Shown here one piece after another: positions 24,722 to 29,548 of a stretch of 35,430 bases of DNA (its first letter is position 1; each line of letters begins with the position of its first letter). The DNA comes from a virus, in IMG/VR virus record IMGVR_UViG_3300012037_000011, positions 1-35,430 of that record, one strand, 5' to 3'. Made by a program: the position numbers and the translations under genes. The notes beneath the pieces are model-generated. The model saw only the letters and a list, made by a program, of their open reading frames with translations, ran no database searches and was not told where the DNA came from.

Positions 24722-24914
24722 GAACTATTTGAAGTGCCTCTTTGAGTTTGAGATTGTGTTCGTAGTCATCTGGATGACCTTTTTGATGTAGCACAAAGTT
24801 ATCCATGTCTTCTACGGCATAGTTATAGTGCTGCTTGAGGCTTTGAGATGCTATTAGATCCGCGATTTCGCTGTCAATCTCAAAGGTTTTTGGAACGTGG
24901 TATTTACGTGTCAT
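24702..24914 (-). CDS. hypothetical protein, 70 aa
   Basis: The ATG at 24914 is preferred over 24929 because GGAG lies 9 bases upstream. It also overlaps the stop of a 21-aa frame as ATGA. The sequence begins MTRKYHVPKTFEIDSEIADL and ends LKEALQIVLDYYGV; it is acidic and helical. No family recognised. It is downstream of the metallophosphoesterase in one transcript. Confidence 0.6.
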   Translation of the reverse strand: MTRKYHVPKTFEIDSEIADLIASQSLKQHYNYAVEDMDNFVLHQKGHPDDYEHNLKLKEALQIVLDYYGV

Positions 24915-24976
24915 TGGTGTAGTCTCCATTGCCGCATATATTCTACATCTTCTTCAGTGTACACAAACGCCCACAT
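24911..24976 (-). CDS. possible 21-aa microprotein
   Basis: The frame MWAFVYTEEDVEYMRQWRLH ending Q then stop; the TGA overlaps the next start as ATGA. Only a weak AAGAGA element precedes it. It could be a coupling peptide or a chance frame. Confidence 0.25.
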   Translation of the reverse strand: MWAFVYTEEDVEYMRQWRLHQ

Positions 24977-25046
24977 ACTGTTCTCTTACCAGTCTGCGCT
25001 GTTTAGGATCTGCTCTGCTGTATAATATGGGCAGTTTATATTCCAT
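24954..25046 (-). CDS. possible 30-aa microprotein
   Basis: The ATG at 25046 overlaps the phosphoesterase stop as TAATG and opens a 30-codon frame (MEYKLPILYSRADPKQRRLV, then REQYVGVCVH). The overlap would allow re-initiation. No other support. Confidence 0.3.
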   Translation of the reverse strand: MEYKLPILYSRADPKQRRLVREQYVGVCVH

Positions 25047-25585
25047 TACTTAATACGCAGTTCTTCTATGTTAACAGGAGTATAGTCAGTTGCTTCTACA
25101 CTTACATTGCGATAAGGACCTTCTGGGCTGGGGTTCTGATGAATGTGTCCATGGACATTTAGCAGCACAGGAGCATCAGGGTCGTCGGGTGCCCCTCTGC
25201 GTAGGCTAGATTCATGTAGCGGCACATGACTAAACATCAATCCAAACTCAGGAAACATTCGCCACATCTGTACTTTCTTAAAAAAGCCACCTGAAGCAAG
25301 AAACGGAATGTCATCGTGATTGCCAACAATTAGTCGCTTACTGCCGTTAAGACGCGGCCAGTTTGTTTTGAACCATTCCTTGTCGCCCATTACAACATCA
25401 CCTAGATGGAAAACAATGTCGCCCTGCTTGACAACTGAATTCCACCGTTCAATCATGTGTTCGTCCATAGCATCTACATCAGCGAATCTATCGCCGCGGA
25501 TCAACTCGCCAGTTGCGCTGTCAGTGAATTTTAAAATGTTCGCATGTCTAAAATGCGTGTCTGATGTTACAAAAATATCTCTCAT
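25046..25585 (-). CDS. calcineurin-like metallophosphoesterase
   Basis: 179 residues. Motifs of the family in order: Asp9-x-His11 (VTSDTHFRH), Gly-Asp63 (FHLGDVV), Gly-Asn89-His90-Asp (VGNHDD), His120 (FSHVPLHE) and His145-Gly-His147 (NVHGHIH). These bind two metals and hydrolyse phosphomono- or diesters. The start at 25585 is chosen because AAGAGGAAAG precedes it and the alternative ATG at 25621 lies inside the promoter. Substrate unknown; candidates are nucleotides or cyclic-nucleotide signals, by analogy only. Confidence 0.88.
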   Translation of the reverse strand: MRDIFVTSDTHFRHANILKFTDSATGELIRGDRFADVDAMDEHMIERWNSVVKQGDIVFHLGDVVMGDKEWFKTNWPRLNGSKRLIVGNHDDIPFLASGGFFKKVQMWRMFPEFGLMFSHVPLHESSLRRGAPDDPDAPVLLNVHGHIHQNPSPEGPYRNVSVEATDYTPVNIEELRIK

Positions 25586-25608
25586 AGTCTTTCCTCTTGT
25601 TCTTCTAT

Positions 25609-25637
25609 AGTATATGCTCAAACGAAATTTTAGTCAA
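25609..25637 (-). promoter_or_regulatory. sigma70-like promoter for the metallophosphoesterase operon
   Basis: TTGACT, 17-bp spacer, TATACT on the minus strand, immediately after the tRNA-operon terminator. The expected transcription start is about 17 bases before the ATG at 25585. Confidence 0.8.
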
Positions 25638-25638
25638 G

Positions 25639-25668
25639 AAAAAAGGCACATCCGTTTCCGAATGTGCC
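25639..25668 (-). terminator. rho-independent terminator ending the tRNA cluster
   Basis: On the minus strand, the stem GGCACAT/ATGTGCC (7 bp, loop of about 10) is followed by six U. It separates the tRNA cluster from the phosphoesterase promoter. Confidence 0.8.
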
Positions 25669-25672
25669 CAAT

Positions 25673-25756
25673 TGGTGTCGCTGGAGAGATTCGAACTCTC
25701 ACGCTTTACAGCACTACCTACTCAAGATAGCGTGGTTACCATTACACCACAGCGAC
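25673..25756 (-). tRNA. tRNA-Leu (GAG)
   Basis: Acceptor GTCGCTG/CAGCGAC, encoded CCA, anticodon arm CTATC-TTGAGTA-GGTAG with anticodon GAG, T-arm GAGAG-TTCGAAT-CTCTC. The extra variable arm makes it class II. The anticodon arm resembles E. coli tRNA-Leu(GAG). Confidence 0.85.
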
Positions 25757-25763
25757 TAAAATT

Positions 25764-25838
25764 TGGTGCCCTTGGAGAGATTCGAACTCCCGACCAATGG
25801 TTTCGAAGACCATAGCTCTTCCGCTGAGCTACAAAGGC
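25764..25838 (-). tRNA. tRNA-Arg (TCG)
   Basis: Acceptor GCCTTTG/CAAGGGC, D-arm GCTC/GAGC, anticodon arm ATGGT-CTTCGAA-ACCAT with anticodon TCG, canonical T-arm, encoded CCA. Confidence 0.9.
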
Positions 25839-25842
25839 GTAT

Positions 25843-25914
25843 TGGTACCCCCGGAAGGAATCGAACCCTCCGGCACGAGATTAGAAGTCTCAGTTCCGTC
25901 CCAGCGGCGGGGGT
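25843..25914 (-). tRNA. tRNA-Arg (TCT), shortened D region
   Basis: Acceptor ACCCCCG/CGGGGGT, anticodon arm TGAGA-CTTCTAA-TCTCG with anticodon TCT, T-arm with TTCGATT loop, encoded CCA. Only about 15 bases (CCG-CTGGGA-CGG plus AAC) lie between acceptor and anticodon stem, so the D-arm is reduced. Confidence 0.75.
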
Positions 25915-25934
25915 GTATATTCTCTCTGAGAGCA

Positions 25935-26007
25935 AAACTGCTACAGGAATCGAACCTGTGTTTCCGGGCAGTAAAGCCCAGCGTCCTATCCTTTAGACGA
26001 AGCAGTC
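25935..26007 (-). tRNA. tRNA with odd anticodon loop (TTA in an 8-base loop, or TAC in a 6-base loop)
   Basis: Acceptor GACTGCT/AGCAGTT (G-U first pair), D-arm GTCT/GGAC and T-arm ACAGG-TTCGATT-CCTGT are good. The anticodon stem reads CTGGG/CCCGG enclosing eight bases CTTTACTG, or TGGGC/GCCCG enclosing six (TTTACT). Identity is therefore unclear (ochre-suppressor-like TTA or Val TAC). CCA is not encoded, unlike its neighbours. Two TCTCTGAGAG inverted copies flank it at about 25922 and 26044. Confidence 0.6.
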
Positions 26008-26070
26008 TATCTATCCACAACTCGGCAAAGTCGTAAACGATAGTCTCTCAGAGAAGGTGATTGCCGTCAC

Positions 26071-26217
26071 CTATTCTTGATCTTTCATTTCTTTCTTGTG
26101 TATACTATACAGTATTTTGTCTCGTAAGTCAATACACGTACAGCATTTACAGCGCATAAGTTTTGTCTTTTTGCCGCGCATATTAACATTGCCGGCCTGT
26201 GGTAATGATTTTGCCAT
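26071..26217 (-). CDS. 48-aa basic protein with Cys cluster
   Basis: The frame begins MAKSLPQAGNVNMRGKKTKL and continues MRCKCCTCIDLRDKILYSIH to KKEMKDQE. The Cys-x-Cys-Cys-x-Cys cluster suggests metal binding. A strong AGGAGG site lies 6 bases upstream, directly next to a CTAGG/CCTAG hairpin. It sits inside the tRNA cluster, and codons 31-40 contain a sigma70-like promoter reading on to the tRNAs. Function unknown; nucleic-acid binding is plausible. Confidence 0.65.
   Translation of the reverse strand: MAKSLPQAGNVNMRGKKTKLMRCKCCTCIDLRDKILYSIHKKEMKDQE
26104..26132 (-). promoter_or_regulatory. sigma70-like promoter inside the 48-aa gene
   Basis: TTGACT, 17-bp spacer, TATAGT on the minus strand. 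It would transcribe the four promoter-distal tRNAs (25673-26007). Confidence 0.6.
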
Positions 26218-26219
26218 TT

Positions 26220-26242
26220 TGTCCTCCTAGGTTATTAGCCTA
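26220..26242 (-). promoter_or_regulatory. hairpin abutting the ribosome site of the 48-aa gene
   Basis: The minus strand has CTAGG-CTAATAA-CCTAG followed directly by GAGG. The right arm shares bases with the AGGAGG site, so folding could limit translation. Confidence 0.4.
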
Positions 26243-26425
26243 GAAGTCGTCGTAAAACTTTCTGTATCGCATATTGTTTCCTTTAATTCCTAGACCCCCA
26301 TTGGGACTTTTACCCCTGCATCCAAGCTAAGACTCAGACCGTGTTACCCGATACGCCGAGTAGCCCTGTGACGTATGCAGTGTTCTCTCTACACAAGATG
26401 TCGACCTCTTGCATAGTGAATAAGT
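26243..26425 (-). ncRNA. structured noncoding region, unit 1
   Basis: No credible gene. The stem CTGCAT/ATGCAG (26316-26321 with 26375-26380) encloses ACTC/GAGT and CGT/ACG arms. The hairpin CAAGA-TGTCGACC-TCTTG lies at 26394-26411. It is part of a run of folded units between tRNAs. Strand is assumed to follow the tRNAs. Confidence 0.4.
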
Positions 26426-26498
26426 ATAGACTGGGCTGTTTGCAGCCTTGACCTATCGCTAAGGTCACCCTCACAAGGGGTGATTATATCCAGTCTAT
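26426..26498 (-). ncRNA. 73-nt cloverleaf-like noncoding RNA, unit 2 (not a canonical tRNA)
   Basis: The 9-bp closing stem ATAGACTGG/CCAGTCTAT holds three arms: CACCC-(7)-GGGTG, TGACCT-TAGCGAT-AGGTCA and GCTG-CAAA-CAGC (minus-strand order). Size and layout mimic a tRNA, but there is no T-loop consensus, no U33 and no CCA. Confidence 0.55.
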
Positions 26499-26502
26499 TC
26501 TT

Positions 26503-26630
26503 GGTGGACTGTATTACTTGAGAGATACACTATAGCTTTTTTCCCTAACCAACTAAGAACCCGGGGTAGTCTAGCGAGCCAGCCACGGCTGTTTTGTTAA
26601 TAGTGTATCACCAAAGTAATACGGCCCACC
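26503..26630 (-). ncRNA. long-stem noncoding RNA, unit 3
   Basis: Outer arms at 26503-26519 and 26614-26630 pair over 15 of 17 positions. A perfect 10-bp inner stem GATACACTAT/ATAGTGTATC (26524-26533 with 26600-26609) closes a folded core of 66 bases. The 5' flank motif (minus strand, about 26620-26601) recurs at two other units. Confidence 0.6.
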
Positions 26631-26699
26631 GTTAACTTTTATTGGCTTTACGTCACTTTAGACCTACCACGGTGGGAACAGCAGGCGGACGATTTGCTG
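26625..26699 (-). other. alternative pairing element next to unit 3
   Basis: CCCACCGT (26625-26632) can pair with ACGGTGGG (26669-26676), competing with the outer stem of unit 3. The stem CAGCA/TGCTG follows at 26679-26699. This layout would permit two alternative folds. Confidence 0.4.
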
Positions 26700-26741
26700 G
26701 AACAGTTTATCTCGAGAAACACTGAACTCAGCCCATGTCTT

Positions 26742-26769
26742 AATATAGCATCAACTACACAGTTGTCAA
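26742..26769 (-). promoter_or_regulatory. sigma70-like promoter within the tRNA cluster
   Basis: TTGACA, 16-bp spacer, TATATT on the minus strand, placed between the Arg(ACG)-like tRNA and the structured region it would transcribe. Confidence 0.6.
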
Positions 26770-26778
26770 CTGTTATTT

Positions 26779-26858
26779 TGGTACTCGCGGAGGGATTCGA
26801 ACCCCCATGTGATCCAGTTACCTTTCACCTCGTTCGTAGCGAGGGGGGATACGCGAGT
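26779..26858 (-). tRNA. Arg(ACG)-like tRNA lacking a D-arm, with long variable region
   Basis: Acceptor ACTCGCG/CGCGAGT with encoded CCA, anticodon arm CCTCG-CTACGAA-CGAGG (anticodon ACG, loop identical to bacterial tRNA-Arg) and T-arm GGGGG-TTCGAAT-CCCTC. Only 7 bases (TATCCCC) separate acceptor and anticodon stem, while 21 bases lie between anticodon stem and T-arm, with a GTGA/TCAC stem (its first G shared with the anticodon stem). Confidence 0.6.
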
Positions 26859-26867
26859 ATATAGTTT

Positions 26868-26943
26868 TGGTACCAATTTCTGGATTTGAACCAGACCTAA
26901 AAGATCCACAATCTTTCGTGCTTACCGCTAACACTAAATCGGC
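26868..26943 (-). tRNA. tRNA-His (GTG)
   Basis: Acceptor GCCGATT/AATTGGT, D-arm GTGT/GCAC, anticodon arm AAAGA-TTGTGGA-TCTTT with anticodon GTG, canonical T-arm, encoded CCA. Confidence 0.88.
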
Positions 26944-26951
26944 ATTGTTTT

Positions 26952-27026
26952 TGGTAGTAGCGGGTGGGATTGAACCACCGACCTAACCCTTATCAGGGGG
27001 TTGCTCTTCCACTGAGCTACGCCACT
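26952..27026 (-). tRNA. tRNA-Ile (GAT)
   Basis: Acceptor AGTGGCG/CGCTACT, D-arm GCTC/GAGC, anticodon loop CTGATAA (GAT) on stem ACCCC/GGGTT with one mismatch, T-arm GGTGG-TTCAATC-CCACC, encoded CCA. Confidence 0.85.
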
Positions 27027-27043
27027 ATATTCATAGTTTAGAA

Positions 27044-27138
27044 GATACACCAGCAGGATCCTCCCCTGCGTAGCCCCGAATGAAACAGGGTAACTTAGTC
27101 TTCTCGTAGCATACGCCACTTCTAGTTCATAGTGTATC
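27044..27138 (-). ncRNA. long-stem noncoding RNA, unit 4
   Basis: Closing stem GATACAC/GTGTATC. A 5-bp, 7-base-loop hairpin GCAGG-(7)-CCTGC (27053-27069) stands where a T-arm would, and there is a GTGGC-GTAT-GCTAC hairpin. The flank motif is shared with unit 3 (17 of 20 bases). No coding frame or tRNA consensus. Confidence 0.5.
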
Positions 27139-27148
27139 ATCAAAACAA

Positions 27149-27226
27149 TGGTGAACCGGGTGGGGTTCGAACCCACGTAAGGCAGAGATTAAAAGTCTCC
27201 CGCTAAACCAACTCAGCTACCGGTCC
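27149..27226 (-). tRNA. tRNA-Lys (TTT)
   Basis: Acceptor GGACCGG/CCGGTTC, anticodon arm GGAGA-CTTTTAA-TCTCT with anticodon TTT, T-arm GTGGG-TTCGAAC-CCCAC, encoded CCA. Confidence 0.9.
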
Positions 27227-27290
27227 ACATATCGTTTGTCGCTTTCTTCTAGTTTACGTTTTCGTTTTATTGTGTATCCTTTCTATAACT

Positions 27291-27318
27291 GTTATACACT
27301 GTGTTGAACTGTTGTCAA
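27291..27318 (-). promoter_or_regulatory. sigma70-like promoter within the tRNA cluster
   Basis: TTGACA, 16-bp spacer, TATAAC on the minus strand, between the two tRNA-Lys genes. Confidence 0.65.
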
Positions 27319-27328
27319 CCGTTTTATT

Positions 27329-27403
27329 TGGTGTGCCGGGTGGGATTTGAACCCACGACCATCGGTTTAAGAGACCGCTGCTCTGCCTCTGAGCTACCGG
27401 CGC
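27329..27403 (-). tRNA. tRNA-Lys (CTT)
   Basis: Acceptor GCGCCGG/CCGGCAC (one C-A mismatch), D-arm GCTC/GAGC, anticodon loop CTCTTAA (CTT), T-arm GTGGG-TTCAAAT-CCCAC, encoded CCA. Confidence 0.85.
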
Positions 27404-27410
27404 ATTGTTA

Positions 27411-27494
27411 TGGTGGGAGTGGATGGATTCGAACCAACTCACTTTACGAACTGATTTACAGTCAGCCGCGCCTCTCCAACTGCGCCGCACTCCC
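27411..27494 (-). tRNA. tRNA-Tyr (GTA)
   Basis: Acceptor GGGAGTG/CACTCCC, anticodon arm CTGA-CTGTAAA-TCAG with anticodon GTA, class II variable arm, T-loop TTCGAAT, encoded CCA. Confidence 0.9.
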
Positions 27495-27504
27495 GTTTTG
27501 TTTT

Positions 27505-27581
27505 TGGTAGCCCCAACGGGTGACGATCCCGTTTCTCCGGATTGAAAGTCCAGTATTCTAACCAGCGTAAACTATGGGGCC
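27505..27581 (-). tRNA. tRNA-Glu (TTC)
   Basis: Acceptor GGCCCCA/TGGGGCT, anticodon arm CTGGA-CTTTCAA-TCCGG with anticodon TTC, encoded CCA. The T-loop (ATCGTCA) departs from the TTCRA consensus. Confidence 0.8.
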
Positions 27582-27606
27582 ATATTAGGGACAGCCACAA
27601 ACAGAT

Positions 27607-27690
27607 CATATTAACAACAAGCCTCACCAGAGCCAGGGAATCGAACCATCTTGTTGTTAACACATTTCTGACCAGCTTGGCCAAGCTGTT
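27607..27690 (-). ncRNA. structured unit 5 with relic T-arm-like segment
   Basis: A perfect 11-bp stem TTAACAACAAG/CTTGTTGTTAA (27611-27621 with 27650-27660) encloses a minus-strand GGTTCGATTCC T-arm-like segment with no matching acceptor. The 16-bp palindrome CAGCTTGGCCAAGCTG lies at 27673-27688. Either a decayed tRNA or another folded RNA. Confidence 0.45.
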
Positions 27691-27708
27691 GACTGCCATA
27701 TTGTGTTT

Positions 27709-27785
27709 TGGTGGTACTGGTTGGGATCGAACCAACCTACTCCTAGTTATGAGCCAGGCGCTTGAACCAACTCAGCTACAGTACC
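27709..27785 (-). tRNA. tRNA-Met (CAT), elongator type or Ile2
   Basis: Acceptor GGTACTG/CAGTACC fully paired (not initiator), anticodon arm CCTGG-CTCATAA-CTAGG, T-loop TTCGATC, encoded CCA. A CAT anticodon could also be lysidine-modified for Ile AUA. Confidence 0.85.
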
Positions 27786-27790
27786 AATCG

Positions 27791-27874
27791 TGGAGGTCGG
27801 TATCAGAATCGAACTGATTACTTCGCAGTGCTTGAGATTTGCAGTCTCACCCCTTACCATCCGGGCCACCGACC
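27791..27874 (-). tRNA. tRNA-Cys (GCA) with class II variable arm
   Basis: Acceptor GGTCGGT/ACCGACC, discriminator U73 and anticodon arm TGAGA-CTGCAAA-TCTCA (GCA) fit Cys identity. T-arm ATCAG-TTCGATT-CTGAT, encoded CCA. The variable region is 14 bases with an ACT-GCGA-AGT stem, unusual for tRNA-Cys. Confidence 0.8.
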
Positions 27875-27877
27875 AAT

Positions 27878-27981
27878 TTCTATTTACAACTGCACAACAA
27901 TCTCCGCCGATCCGGTATTTGCTAGCCATAACTTTTCCAGTGGGACTGTCCCATTAGACTGTTGTGCATGTGAAAATAGAA
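27878..27981 (-). ncRNA. long-stem noncoding RNA, unit 6
   Basis: 26-base arms at 27878-27903 and 27956-27981 pair with few mismatches, including TGCACAACA/TGTTGTGCA. Inside are GGGA-CTG-TCCC (27942-27951) and CCG-GAT-CGG. It directly abuts tRNA-Cys. Confidence 0.55.
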
Positions 27982-28093
27982 TTTGTTTATCTCTCGGGTT
28001 TTTCCGCTTTCGCTTCCATCACCGAGGACGCCCATTTGAGTTTGTTTTAAGTGGTTACTCGCAGTCTCGTTCCGCACATCCACTGTAATCATT

Positions 28094-28124
28094 AAAAAAG
28101 CCTCCTAGTATTGCTACTGGAGGC
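28094..28124 (-). terminator. rho-independent terminator upstream of the tRNA cluster
   Basis: On the minus strand, stem GCCTCC/GGAGGC with inner AGTA pairing is followed by six U. It would stop transcripts coming from the promoter array at 28274-28458. Confidence 0.8.
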
Positions 28125-28155
28125 TTGTTAAAAACTTTTGATGTATTATGCTACA

Positions 28156-28245
28156 TCATCCGCCATAACCCTCCGAGCTGCCAACACGATACTCGCGGCA
28201 TTCTCTAATGCTTTTAATAAACATATGTTTAGTTGCGATCATCAT
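28156..28245 (-). CDS. 29-aa microprotein downstream of a strong promoter
   Basis: The frame MMIATKHMFIKSIRECREYR continues VGSSEGYGG then stop. A consensus promoter (28274-28302) and an AAAGGAAAGACAG leader precede it, and a terminator follows within 40 bases. That makes a compact transcription unit which could instead be a regulatory RNA. Confidence 0.45.
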   Translation of the reverse strand: MMIATKHMFIKSIRECREYRVGSSEGYGG

Positions 28246-28483
28246 CTTAACTGTCTTTCCTTTGTTATGCTTTACTATAGCATGGTTTTAATAGTGTGTC
28301 AACCGTTTTATTTGTTGTCTACGTTTTATTTATCATCTTACTGTTAATATACACTGTTATTTGAGTATGTCAACCATTTTTTTATCTTTTTACTAACTTT
28401 TTTCTCTAGATATTTTATCATCTTACTGTTAATATACACTGTTATTTGAGCTTGTCAACCATTTTTAAATTTTTTTGAAAAAA
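28246..28483 (-). promoter_or_regulatory. array of three tandem sigma70-like promoters
   Basis: Minus-strand promoters at 28274-28302 (TTGACA-17-TATAGT), 28346-28373 (TTGACA-16-TATATT) and 28431-28458 (TTGACA-16-TATATT). The last two lie in a duplicated 52-bp block. All point to the 29-aa gene, the terminator and then the tRNA cluster. The only other frames seen are very short (25 and 5 codons, one after each duplicated -10). Confidence 0.7.
28329..28465. repeat. 52-bp direct repeat carrying a promoter
   Basis: Copies at 28329-28380 and 28414-28465 differ at two adjacent bases only, in the -35/spacer junction. Period 85 bp. Confidence 0.85.
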
Positions 28484-29548
28484 TTATGATTTTTTGTAAG
28501 GATGTATCATATAATCTTTATAATGTTCTATAAACTGCATTCGTTTTGGATCGTTCTGTAATTTATCTTCCATATAGATTCTAAGATAATCTGGGAAGCT
28601 TGCATTGTTAACTAGTTTACCATAATGATCGTAATTATAGTTAACAAAAGGCTGCGCTAGATTCTTTAATTTTTCCAAATCTAATAGACTCAATCTTTTT
28701 AGTTCTTCCACTATCATATAAACACGCTTTTCTAAGTCTGGTTCTTGATCAAATCTGTAATCAATAAAGTCAGGCAGCTTAAATCCCAAGTCTACTAAGT
28801 CTTGGTGTATTCCTAGATGTCCTAAGATAATAAATGGCTTTTTCCATAATATTGAGTTATAAGTCTTTTCTGTTATAAACGGCACATCAGTTGTAGTTTC
28901 TGCAATGAGATTTATTAAACTTTTTTTGAATTCAACTGGAACTGTAAGATATGGAGGAGTTTCAGGTTCAGTTGTCTGTGACAGCAATATTGTTTTTTTT
29001 GGTCGCCAGTGCTTCCATGTGTATTCTGGATCTGTAACTGAAAATGCACTATTATTACTAAATTCTTTTGCTATGGTTGCGCCACGTCCATCTTTGAACG
29101 GAGGGTTCCACCAAGTAAAATAATTATCTTCTAGAAGTTTTTCTTTTGCCAAACAATCTATCAGCATCTTACGATGCAATCTAGTGCGATAATTCATAAA
29201 GATATAAAGAGTATCGACTTTAGGATTTATAATTTTTTGATTATCTACTTGGAAATAATATGTATGCAAGAACAGAAAGTCTGGATAAGTTTTTATTTCA
29301 ACTCCAATTTCTTGGGATAAAGGTTTATAGTAATCAACGTCACTGCCGCCGAACACCAATTTTAAATTTTTATTATTGTATAATCTAGGAGTTAAGAATG
29401 CCTTTACTTCATCATATGTAGGAACTTCATCTAAACATACAATAGTTAATGGTTCTTTGGTTTCTTGTAAAAGAAAGTCTATGGTCTTTTCATGCCCGTT
29501 GGTATCAAGATACGTTACAACATCTTCAAATAATTCTAGAATTTTCAT
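28484..29548 (-). CDS. glycosyltransferase-like protein (FITEKTY family)
   Basis: 354 residues. The best segment is TDVPFITEKTYNSILWKKPF followed by IILGHLGI near residues 215-245. It aligns with SETDNPFITEKTYRAILNHH and PFIILGL of the 381-aa protein at 33509, so the two are paralogues. This F-x-TEK-x(5-8)-PFI-x-x-G pattern resembles the donor-side motif of GT10-like and other GT-B transferases seen in marine phage glycan genes. The N-terminal half (LFEDVVTYLDTNGHEKTIDF... FGGSDVDYYKPL) is Rossmann-like. An AAAGGATT site precedes the start. Enzyme activity is inferred, not proven. Confidence 0.6.
   Translation of the reverse strand: MKILELFEDVVTYLDTNGHEKTIDFLLQETKEPLTIVCLDEVPTYDEVKAFLTPRLYNNKNLKLVFGGSDVDYYKPLSQEIGVEIKTYPDFLFLHTYYFQVDNQKIINPKVDTLYIFMNYRTRLHRKMLIDCLAKEKLLEDNYFTWWNPPFKDGRGATIAKEFSNNSAFSVTDPEYTWKHWRPKKTILLSQTTEPETPPYLTVPVEFKKSLINLIAETTTDVPFITEKTYNSILWKKPFIILGHLGIHQDLVDLGFKLPDFIDYRFDQEPDLEKRVYMIVEELKRLSLLDLEKLKNLAQPFVNYNYDHYGKLVNNASFPDYLRIYMEDKLQNDPKRMQFIEHYKDYMIHPYKKS

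Noticed and set aside
25586-25621. Upstream ATG of the metallophosphoesterase
   Set aside because: It overlaps the -10 region, so it cannot be on the transcript from that promoter.
25935-26007. Second tRNA-Glu
   Set aside because: The D-arm resembles tRNA-Glu, but the anticodon loop cannot present TTC, and a true Glu(TTC) tRNA lies at 27505-27581.
26243-26760. tmRNA or RNase P RNA
   Set aside because: No tRNA-like ends with CCA, no tag frame and no RNase P core motifs; the stems form small separate units.
25597-28088. Frames of 60-108 codons across the tRNA cluster on both strands
   Set aside because: They run through well-formed tRNAs and folded RNAs, lack ribosome sites and give low-quality protein sequence.
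28140-28483. CRISPR array suspected from repeated segments at 28329 and 28414
   Set aside because: Only two copies, with a promoter in each; no regular spacers.
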